Positions 1 through 6,122 of a stretch of DNA of 10,425 nucleotides are shown here, piece after piece. Where the stretch lies: contig JBHJHK010000495.1 in assembly GCA_050330975.1 (NCBI GenBank), positions 1-10,425 on the forward strand, read 5' to 3'. A program made the position numbers and the translations under genes. The stretch is from JBHJHK01 sp050330975. Lineage in GTDB: Bacteria; Pseudomonadota; Gammaproteobacteria; Competibacterales; Competibacteraceae. The notes below the pieces were generated by a model. The model did no database searches and was not told the origin of the DNA. It saw only the letters and a list, made by a program, of their open reading frames with translations. How positions within the stretch are numbered: position 1 is the first letter of the stretch; each line of letters opens with the position of its first letter.

Positions 1-75
1 CCCCCCCCACCCCCCCCCCCCCCACCCCCCCCCCCCCCCGCCCCCGGCGCCCCCCCCCCTCCTCCCCCCGGCCCC
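1..75. other. Low-complexity poly-C contig end, probable artefact
   Basis: The first ~60 bases are almost pure C with scattered A, G and T, grading into readable coding sequence around base 70-80. Read outward on the minus strand this is a decaying poly-G tail. The other contig end also becomes poly-G when read outward. That symmetry fits no-signal base calling at read ends in two-colour sequencing, or an assembler extending on low-quality reads. It does not look like a real repeat. Bases here should not be used for gene prediction. This is inference from the sequence pattern only. Confidence 0.7.
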
Positions 76-271
76 GCCGGCGCTGGGCATCGGCTTCCAT
101 GAGGGTGCCCTCCACCGCCTCGGCTCGCTCGAGACCCTGCAACTGGGTGTCAAATACCGTGGAGCGGGGCGTGTCAGCGCCCCGCTCGGCGGTGTCGCCA
201 CCGGGGGCGCACCCCGCCAGTGTCGCCAGCACCGCGCACCCCAGCACCACCTGCCCCATGCCCTTGACCAT
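1..271 (-). CDS. Small putative lipoprotein, 3' end lost at contig edge
   Basis: This reading frame starts at ATG 271 on the minus strand, 69 bases after the stop of the RND permease gene and in the same direction. A good ribosome site (GGGGAGGG, GGAG at 283-280) lies 8 bases before the start. The protein begins with a short n-region (MVKGMG), a hydrophobic stretch and a lipobox ending LAGC, with the lipidated Cys at residue 21. This predicts a short lipoprotein signal peptide and membrane anchoring. A low-complexity linker follows, then a charged, probably helical segment (VFDTQLQGLERAEAVEGT, about residues 39-56). About 65 residues are readable before the poly-G-like artefact, so the true C-terminus is unknown. 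It is probably co-transcribed with the pump. I do not assign a function. Small helical lipoproteins of this pattern occur in gammaproteobacteria, but I cannot name the family. Confidence 0.72.
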   Translation of the reverse strand, partial: MVKGMGQVVLGCAVLATLAGCAPGGDTAERGADTPRSTVFDTQLQGLERAEAVEGTLMEADAQRRRGRGEEGGGRRGRGGGGVGGGGVGG

Positions 272-340
272 GTAACGCCCTCCCCATAGGCCTGTCTACC
301 GCCCAGTGTATCCCCTCGAAGCCCCTCCTGGGAGTACCCT

Positions 341-3300
341 TCAGCGCCCTCCAGCCACGGCCCACGTCGCCCCTGCCCCGGGGCTTGGGGCAAACGCCCG
401 GCGCCGGGCCAACAGCGAGAACCCCACGGGGACAAGATACAGGGACAGCAAGGTAGTCAATACCGTGCCGCCAGCGATGGCCACGGCAAAGGGGGGCCAA
501 AACCCCCCACCCGCCAGGATCAACGGCATAAAGCCCCCGGCGGTGGTGATAGTGGTGGAGGTGATGTGGCGGGTGCAATGGCTCACCCCGGCGACGATGG
601 CCCCTCGCTCCCCCGCCGCCGCCGCGGGGTCATTTTTCAGTTCCGCCAAGATGATGATGGCGGCGTTGATGGCCAGCCCCACGAGACCCATGAGGCCGAT
701 GATCACGGTGAAACCAAAGGGATATCCCTGGGAGTAGACCGCCAACAGCCCCAGGCCCGGCGCCTGGAAGGCCACCACCATGATCAAGGCCGCCAGGCGA
801 AAGGAATTGAAAGACAACACCACCACGGCCAACAGCAGCACCGCGATGACCCCCACCGACGCCAGCAGATTGTCCACCGCCTCGTTTCGAGAGGCCGATT
901 CCCCCCCGTACTCCAGGCGATAATCCGCCGGCAGGCCGAACTCGGCCGCGGCCAAGCGGGCCTGGAAGCGCTCCAGGGCGGTCTGGGGCAATACACCGGC
1001 CCGCACGTAACCCTCGACCACGTTGACCCGCTGCCCGTCCCGGCGGGGAATGACTCCCTTGGCGGGCACCAGGGTCAATGCTCCCAGGGCCTGGAGGGGC
1101 AACGTCGGCATTGCCTCTCCCGCCGCGGCCCGAGGGGCGGGGATGTACACCGCGGCAAGATCGGCCAACGCCCGCCGTTCGCCGTCGGCGATCCGCAGGC
1201 GCACGGGCAGATCCTGGGTGTCTTCCAACACCGAACCCCCACCGGCCCCCTCCAGGGCGCCCTGGAGCTGGCCGGCCAGGTCGACGAGCCGCCAACCCGC
1301 CCGGGCCAAGGCCTCTTCAGTGACGGCCACTTGTACTTTGGGGGTGTCCCCCGACAAGGTGGCCCGGGCGTGGAGCACATCGGGGGTGGTCAGCAAAATC
1401 CGCCGCAGCTCATCCCCCAACTCCTGGAGGACAGCTAGGTCAGGGCCGTATAGACGCACTTCGATGGGGGCGTTGAGGGGGGGCCGTTGCTCCAGTTTGC
1501 GCACCAAAATCTGCGCCCCGGGGAAGGCGGCGTCCAGCTGGTCTTGGAGGACGGGAACCGCGCGGTTGGCGACCCGGAAATCTTGGGTGGTGATCATGGC
1601 CTCGGCGAAGTACCCCACCTGGTCTTGGTCCTCCTTGAGGTTGTAGTAAAACGCCGGCGCCGAAGCCCCCACAAACCAGTGGATGGCGTCGATGCCCCCG
1701 AAGGCCTTCACCACTTGCGATAGCCGTTGGGTCTCTTCCAAGGTGCCCCAAATGCTGATTTGGGCCGGTAGCCACAGCTCGATGTGAAACATATTCCGGT
1801 CCGAGGGGGGGAAGAATTGCTCGGTGAGGCGACTGGCGGCGACAAATCCCGCCAGGGGCACCGCCATGACCAACACCAGCGTCAGCCAGGGAAACCGCAA
1901 GGCCAGCACCAGGGTAGCGCGGTGGAGGGCACCCAAGCCCGGCCAGGCCAAACCACCCCGTTGGGGGGTCAAAAACCGCCCGCCGAGGCCGGCGACAATG
2001 GTGTGGGAAATGAGGTAGGACCCCACCAGGGCGAACATCACGCTCAGGGCAATGCCGCTGACGAACTCCCCCGCCGGCCCCGGCATGAGGGCGATGGGTG
2101 CAAAGGTGAGAATGGTGGTCAAGGTGGAGCCCAACAGTGGCAGCCACAGGTGGGCGATGGCCCGGCTGGCCGCCGCCACCCTCGATGCCCCCGCGGCCCG
2201 GAAGCGCGGGAGGGTATCCCCCAGCACGATGGCGTTATCCACCATGATGCCCAGGGCCACCACCAACCCCGTCACCGACATTTGATGGATGGGTAGTCCC
2301 CACAGATTCATACAGGCCAGGGTAAACAGGGTGGTCAAGGGCAACGCCGCCGCCACCACCAGCGCCGAGCGGACCCCCAGGGTGAGGAATAACACCCCGG
2401 TGATGATGGCAAAACCCATGAGTACATTGGCCACCAGATCCCCCAGCCGGGTGGCGGTGTAGCGAGCCTGGTCGAAGAGCACCTCCACCTGGACGTTGGC
2501 GGGGAGCTGGGCGCGGAAATCCGCCAGGGCCCGTTCTATGCGCTGGCTCCAGACTTCGATGCGCACATCGGGCAACATCCGCACCCCCACCACCACTTGG
2601 CTGGTGCCTTGGATCACCACCATGTCCCGGGGGGGGTCCCGGAGACTGCGCTCCACCAGGGCCACGTGCCCCAAACGCACCACCTGGCCGTCGGCCATGG
2701 TCCGCAAGGGCACTTGACGCACCCGTTCCAGGGAGTCGAGCTCTCCCGTGACCTCCACCACCAAGCGGTTGGCGGCGTTGGTCAAGGCACCGGCGGCCAC
2801 CTTGGCGTCGGCCCCGATGAGCTGGGCCTGGACATCGGCGACGGTGAGCCCTAGGGCGGCCAGGCGAGGCAAATCCAAGCGGGCGGTGATTTCCTCCTGG
2901 GGCTGGCCGTAGAGATCCACCCAGTCGGTGCCCGCCACCCTCCGCAGCCGGCTCTGGAATTCTTCGGCATAGCGCCCCAGCACCGCTAGTCGGGTGGAGG
3001 GGGGAGCGGCGGTTTCGGCCCCCGTCCAGCCCAGGGCGAAGATCTGGGTATAGGCATAGCCCAAGCTGTCGTCGAGGGTCGAGGGACCGGCTTGGGCCGG
3101 CAGGGAGACCTGGATGTCGGCCAACTCGTCCCGGGCCGATGACCAGACGGCGGAGGTATCGATGACCTGGTCCGCCAGTTCGATGGTCACCACCGATAGC
3201 CCCGGTTGGGACTTGGACTCCAGAACTTTGACCTCCGGCAGCTGCTGGAGGGCGTCTTCGATGGGTTCGCTCACCAGGGCCTCTACCCGCTCGGCGGTGG

Positions 3301-3472
3301 CCCCGGCAAAGGGGGTGAGGACCGTGGCCACCCGGTTGCGAATTCGGGGGTCCTCGGTGCGGGGCAATACCGCCAGGGCGGCGAGACCGGCCACCACCAC
3401 CAGGGCGATGGCCAGGGCCAAAAGCCTGGGGTTGGCCACAAAGGCCCGGGCCAGGGGATGGCTCGGGGCCAT
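341..3472 (-). CDS. RND-family efflux permease (AcrB-like inner-membrane pump)
   Basis: A proton-driven pump of the resistance-nodulation-division family, 1043 residues, close to the ~1050 usual for AcrB-type proteins. The first transmembrane helix is at about residues 17-36. It is followed by a large periplasmic porter domain, a hydrophobic helix block at about 340-560, a second periplasmic domain and a C-terminal helix block at about 870-1025. Helix 4 carries the proton-relay motif GIMVDNAIV, with Asp412 matching AcrB Asp407 and Asn413 in place of Asp408. The helix-10 position of AcrB Lys940 appears to be Asn936 (GLAINAAII). It should form a tripartite system with the adaptor encoded just upstream and an outer-membrane channel not seen here. 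Its ATG shares one base with the adaptor stop (TGATG). AGGAGG at 3485-3480 sits 7 bases ahead of it, so the two genes are translationally linked. The substrate cannot be told from sequence; the N-terminal PRTEDPRIRNR segment suggests a multidrug-type rather than a metal-type subgroup. Confidence 0.96.
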   Translation of the reverse strand: MAPSHPLARAFVANPRLLALAIALVVVAGLAALAVLPRTEDPRIRNRVATVLTPFAGATAERVEALVSEPIEDALQQLPEVKVLESKSQPGLSVVTIELADQVIDTSAVWSSARDELADIQVSLPAQAGPSTLDDSLGYAYTQIFALGWTGAETAAPPSTRLAVLGRYAEEFQSRLRRVAGTDWVDLYGQPQEEITARLDLPRLAALGLTVADVQAQLIGADAKVAAGALTNAANRLVVEVTGELDSLERVRQVPLRTMADGQVVRLGHVALVERSLRDPPRDMVVIQGTSQVVVGVRMLPDVRIEVWSQRIERALADFRAQLPANVQVEVLFDQARYTATRLGDLVANVLMGFAIITGVLFLTLGVRSALVVAAALPLTTLFTLACMNLWGLPIHQMSVTGLVVALGIMVDNAIVLGDTLPRFRAAGASRVAAASRAIAHLWLPLLGSTLTTILTFAPIALMPGPAGEFVSGIALSVMFALVGSYLISHTIVAGLGGRFLTPQRGGLAWPGLGALHRATLVLALRFPWLTLVLVMAVPLAGFVAASRLTEQFFPPSDRNMFHIELWLPAQISIWGTLEETQRLSQVVKAFGGIDAIHWFVGASAPAFYYNLKEDQDQVGYFAEAMITTQDFRVANRAVPVLQDQLDAAFPGAQILVRKLEQRPPLNAPIEVRLYGPDLAVLQELGDELRRILLTTPDVLHARATLSGDTPKVQVAVTEEALARAGWRLVDLAGQLQGALEGAGGGSVLEDTQDLPVRLRIADGERRALADLAAVYIPAPRAAAGEAMPTLPLQALGALTLVPAKGVIPRRDGQRVNVVEGYVRAGVLPQTALERFQARLAAAEFGLPADYRLEYGGESASRNEAVDNLLASVGVIAVLLLAVVVLSFNSFRLAALIMVVAFQAPGLGLLAVYSQGYPFGFTVIIGLMGLVGLAINAAIIILAELKNDPAAAAGERGAIVAGVSHCTRHITSTTITTAGGFMPLILAGGGFWPPFAVAIAGGTVLTTLLSLYLVPVGFSLLARRRAFAPSPGAGATWAVAGGR

Positions 3473-4674
3473 CAGGGTGCCTCCTCACCGCCTCGAGCCA
3501 GGGTGGGTAGGGCCGTCGCTTCAGCGCCGCCCTGGGCGCTCAGCTGGACGATCTGCCCCGGTGCCAGGCGGTGGAGGCCGCGACTCACCACCAACTCCCC
3601 ATCCGCCAGGGCGCCGGTGACAAAGACCCCCGCGCCGTCGGCGTGCTCCACCACCACGTCGCGGGCCTCCAGACGGTAGGGCCGGCCCTCCCCCTCGGCC
3701 GCTGGGGGATCTAGCCTCAACGCCGTGTCGGCGCCCACGGGCACCAGACTGTAGACCCGCCACAACCCCCGGGGACCATTGGTCAACGCCGTCAGGGGCA
3801 ACCAAAAACCCGGCCGCTCAATGGTCTCTTGGAGGCGGGCGAACACCAGTTCGTTCTCCACTGCAGTCAACCCCGGGGGCAGGGCGATGCGGACCACCAC
3901 GGTGCGGGTTTGGGGGTTGGCCTCGGGGGCGATGGACAAAACCCGCCCTTGGACCTCGACGGCCCGCCAGCGCAGACTCACCCCATCCCCCACCGCCAAT
4001 GTCCCCGCCAACCCCACGGGCAGGCCGATGTGGGCCTCCCCGGGGGCGCGCTCCACCAACCGCAGCACCCCTTGGCCCATGGTCACCACCGTGCCCTCGT
4101 CGACGTGGCGCCGGCTCACCACGGCGTCAAAGGGGGCCTTGAGGATCGCCTTATCCAAGCGGGTCTCCACCGCCGCCCGGGTGGCCCTGAGGCGCTCGCG
4201 GGTGGCGCGCAACACCCGCTGGCGGGCGCCGAGCTCGTCGAGCTCCTCTTGGGAGGCAAACCCATCCCCCTGGAGGCGCTGGCGGCGGTCGAGATTTTGC
4301 CCCACCAAGGCGAGCTCGGCCCCCCCCTCCCGCAGTTGGGCATCCAGCTCATCCCGTTCCCGCTCCAGCAACGCGGTGTCCAAGTCCGCCAGGGGCTGGT
4401 TGACGGCCACCTCATCCCCCTCGTCCACGTGGATGGCCAGGAGGCGACCGGATTGCTCAAACCCCACTTCCGCAGCCCGGCTGGGGACGACGACCCCGGC
4501 AAACTCCCGCAGGATCCCAAACCGGGGTTGCCGGTGGACGGCCAACCCCACCACCCGATGGGCGCTGACTTCTGGCTCTGGAACCTCCCCCTCGGGCTGA
4601 CACCCGGCGAGGAACCCCAGCCCCAACGCGGCGACCAAGGCGTGTCTCCACCGGCAAAAACCCCTTGAAACCAT
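3472..4674 (-). CDS. RND efflux periplasmic adaptor (membrane fusion lipoprotein)
   Basis: The adaptor links the RND pump to an outer-membrane channel across the periplasm. With the start at 4674 it has 400 residues, typical for the AcrA/MexA-like HlyD family. Residues 1-25 form a lipoprotein signal ending FLAGC (lipidated Cys25). Then come the first half of the lipoyl domain (about 80-105, GRLLAIHVDEGDEVA), an α-helical coiled-coil hairpin rich in Arg, Glu and Leu (about 110-175), the second lipoyl half (AILKAPFDAVVSRRHVDEG), a β-barrel (about 210-280) and a membrane-proximal domain. Residue +2 after the Cys is Gln, not the Asp that retains enteric lipoproteins such as AcrA in the inner membrane. 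Sorting rules vary between bacteria, so localisation is open. An in-frame ATG at 4707 exists but would put the ribosome site inside the gene and add a non-signal leader. It is the first gene of the pump operon. Confidence 0.95.
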   Translation of the reverse strand: MVSRGFCRWRHALVAALGLGFLAGCQPEGEVPEPEVSAHRVVGLAVHRQPRFGILREFAGVVVPSRAAEVGFEQSGRLLAIHVDEGDEVAVNQPLADLDTALLERERDELDAQLREGGAELALVGQNLDRRQRLQGDGFASQEELDELGARQRVLRATRERLRATRAAVETRLDKAILKAPFDAVVSRRHVDEGTVVTMGQGVLRLVERAPGEAHIGLPVGLAGTLAVGDGVSLRWRAVEVQGRVLSIAPEANPQTRTVVVRIALPPGLTAVENELVFARLQETIERPGFWLPLTALTNGPRGLWRVYSLVPVGADTALRLDPPAAEGEGRPYRLEARDVVVEHADGAGVFVTGALADGELVVSRGLHRLAPGQIVQLSAQGGAEATALPTLARGGEEAP

Positions 4675-4684
4675 GGTACACTCC
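4675..4684 (-). promoter_or_regulatory. Ribosome binding site fixing the adaptor start at 4674
   Basis: GGAG at 4684-4681 on the minus strand is followed by a six-base spacer and ATG 4674. This selects the start that gives a proper lipoprotein signal peptide over the in-frame ATG at 4707, which lies almost at the predicted transcription start. Confidence 0.7.
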
Positions 4685-4707
4685 GACATATCAACCAAAC
4701 ACACCAA

Positions 4708-4750
4708 ACGGTCTAGTATAGTTTTACCCTGAATAGACTGAACCGTCCAG
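4708..4750. promoter_or_regulatory. Divergent promoter and putative TetR operator pair
   Basis: Two overlapping -10-like boxes lie on opposite strands in AGTATAGT (4715-4722): TATACT (minus strand, 4720-4715) for the pump operon and TATAGT (4717-4722) for the regulator. An imperfect inverted repeat flanks them: ACGGTCTAGTATA (4708-4720) and TAGACTGAACCGT (4734-4746), matching at 10 of 13 positions with a 13-base spacer. The right arm lies within a second imperfect palindrome, CTGAACCGTCCAG (4738-4750, 10 of 13 self-matches). The minus strand of the left arm resembles it (CTAGACCGTTTGG). Bound repressor would cover the -10/start region with one element and the -35 area with the other, shutting off both genes. 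Both -35 hexamers are weak by eye. That the neighbouring TetR binds here is inference from position and symmetry. Confidence 0.55.
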
Positions 4751-4808
4751 CACAGATTAAAGCTATCCCACGGGGTGGGGATCGACTCCAGTCACCAAGA
4801 GACGAGGC

Positions 4809-5474
4809 ATGGCGCCCAAACCCAAACATCGCACCAAGAATTCGGCCAAACGGCAACGCATTTTAGAGGCGGCCCAGGAACTCTTCGTCGAGCGGGGCTT
4901 TGAGGGCACCAGCATGGACGACGTCGCCGATGCCGCCGCCGTCTCCAAGCAGACCATCTACAGCCACTTTGGCAATAAAGAAGAGTTGTTCGCCGCCGCC
5001 ATCGCCGCCCGCTGTGCCGCGGGGGAACTGTCCGCCGAGGACTTCGACGAAGCCTTGCCCTGTCGAGAAATGCTGTTGACCGTGGGCCAGCGCTTTGTCC
5101 GCCTCATCGCCAGCCCCGAGGCCGTGGCCATCTATCGCCTGGCGGTGGCCAACGCCGAGCAGCACCCCACCATCGCCCGTCTGTTCTTCCACGCCGGTCC
5201 CCTGCCCACCCTCGAAGCCCTGACGGATTATCTGGCCCGCTGCCACGGGGCAAAGCGGCTGTTAATCCCCGAACCCCGGGTGGCAGCGGGGCAGTTTCTG
5301 GCCATGGTCAAGGGGGAGCACGACATGCGCCGCATCCTCAACGTCGAGCCCCTGGACACCGCCAGCGTGGAGGCCTATGTGGCCCGCTGCGTCGATGTCT
5401 TCATGGCCGCCTACGGCCGCGACGCCCCCGAGGGACTCGAGGCCGAAGGGGCTAGGACCATACCCGGGGCGTGA
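4809..5474 (+). CDS. TetR/AcrR-family transcriptional repressor of the pump operon
   Basis: A 221-residue DNA-binding regulator of the usual TetR length. The N-terminal domain (about residues 14-62) has the classic helix-turn-helix signature: RILEAAQELFVERGFEGTS, then MDDVADAAAVSKQTIYSHF (recognition helix about 45-54) and the capping NKEELF. The ligand domain (about 80-205) carries YRLAVANAEQHPTIARLFF and a later FLAMVKG segment. This looks like the AefR-type TetR C-terminal family often found beside RND pumps. It is transcribed divergently from the adaptor-pump operon across 134 bases containing paired operator-like elements, so local repression relieved by a pump substrate is the likely mode. 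The ribosome site is modest (AAGAG at 4797-4801, plus GAGG very close to ATG 4809). No helix-turn-helix residue looks abnormal. The ligand is unknown. Confidence 0.94.
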   Translation: MAPKPKHRTKNSAKRQRILEAAQELFVERGFEGTSMDDVADAAAVSKQTIYSHFGNKEELFAAAIAARCAAGELSAEDFDEALPCREMLLTVGQRFVRLIASPEAVAIYRLAVANAEQHPTIARLFFHAGPLPTLEALTDYLARCHGAKRLLIPEPRVAAGQFLAMVKGEHDMRRILNVEPLDTASVEAYVARCVDVFMAAYGRDAPEGLEAEGARTIPGA

Positions 5475-5483
5475 AGCGTGCCC

Positions 5484-6026
5484 CTATTGGGGAGGGGGGA
5501 CAATTTGAAATGTCCCCTCAAATGCCACCTGGTCGGGTCGCAGCTGGTCTTTGAGGACAGCCCGGTACAGGTAGGTCCCCGGGGGGAGTTGGGCCAGGTC
5601 GAGTTCGTTGGTGGCAAACACGTCCAACACCGGCTTATCGCTGGTGTAGTCGAAGGTCAGCATATTCTGCTGGCGGAAGATGGGCTGCTCGCTGCCACCG
5701 ATGATGACGTAGAGCAAAACGTCTTGGGTGTAGTGGAGGCGATAGCGGCCGTCCTCCATGGCGGTGAACAGGTTGCGGGGCTCGTAATAGACGTAGAGGG
5801 TCGAGCCCTGGGGCAGGCGATCGTTGTCCAGGGGGGTGTAGCGCCCGTAGCCTTCGATGCTTGCGCAGAGGCGGAAATTTTGTACCCCAAAGTCGCCCTC
5901 GTTTTGCAATTCGACGATGCGCCGCTTGAGGGCCGGGATGGGGTCTTGGAATTGGGCGGCGACGGGGGCGGCCAACGCGGCGAGCAACCCGACGACCAGG
6001 AGATGATGGAGGTTAAAGCGGGCCAT
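5484..6026 (-). CDS. Uncharacterised exported protein, 180 residues
   Basis: The start ATG 6026 has AGAGGA upstream with about six bases spacing. Residues 1-24 form a Sec signal peptide: basic n-region (MARF), hydrophobic core, and a VAA site before Gln25. The mature part opens with a short helix (about 28-44, PALKRRIVELQNEGDFG). It then appears mostly β: a motif around Cys54 (LCASIEGYGRYTPL), aromatic strands (GSTLYVYYEPRNLF), DGRYRLHYTQDVLLYV and a C-terminal strand pair beginning LPPGTYLYRAVLKDQL. There is no lipobox and no other transmembrane segment, so it is probably soluble in the periplasm or secreted. The end (PPGxY followed by a strand and FxGxFxI) resembles immunoglobulin-like β-sandwich domains. 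From memory it recalls uncharacterised planctomycete and proteobacterial secreted proteins with a CxxxxGYGxYxP pattern; this is unverified. It lies 96 bases downstream of the aminopeptidase gene on the same strand and converges with tetR, 9 bases between stops. No function is assigned. Confidence 0.85.
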   Translation of the reverse strand: MARFNLHHLLVVGLLAALAAPVAAQFQDPIPALKRRIVELQNEGDFGVQNFRLCASIEGYGRYTPLDNDRLPQGSTLYVYYEPRNLFTAMEDGRYRLHYTQDVLLYVIIGGSEQPIFRQQNMLTFDYTSDKPVLDVFATNELDLAQLPPGTYLYRAVLKDQLRPDQVAFEGTFQIVPPPQ

Positions 6027-6039
6027 GGAGCATCCTCTC

Positions 6040-6079
6040 GGGTGGTCCCTCTGGGGGTGGTGATCCCCCTCGGGGTGGT
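6040..6079. repeat. Three spaced GGGTGGT units upstream of the exported-protein gene
   Basis: GGGTGGT occurs at 6040-6046, 6055-6061 and 6073-6079, separated by C/T-rich spacers containing CCCTC or CCCCTC, at 15- and 18-base periods. In the leftward transcript these are ACCACCC units just ahead of the ribosome site at 6026. They may be binding elements or simply G/C-rich drift; nothing else supports a role. Confidence 0.35.
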
Positions 6080-6122
6080 CAGGAAAAAGTACAACAGTCT
6101 CGCAGCCGATACCGGGGCTGGG

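Noticed and set aside
1..60. Poly-C tract as a phase-variation repeat or telomere-like element
   Set aside because: It is irregular, lies at the very contig edge and mirrors the poly-G at the other end; artefact is simpler.
2235..3488. 417-residue minus-strand frame inside the RND gene
   Set aside because: It is a frame-shifted shadow of the permease: Pro/Gly/Arg-rich and without a ribosome site. The in-frame permease protein accounts for the sequence.
5475..5483. Shared terminator between the convergent tetR and exported-protein genes
   Set aside because: Only 9 bases separate the stops, and no hairpin with a T run is visible there or just inside the genes.
6085..6122. Possible terminator after pepP (CAGCC...GGCTG hairpin and later TTTTT on the minus strand)
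   Set aside because: The stem is only about five pairs and the T run is some 14 bases beyond it, too far for a standard intrinsic terminator.
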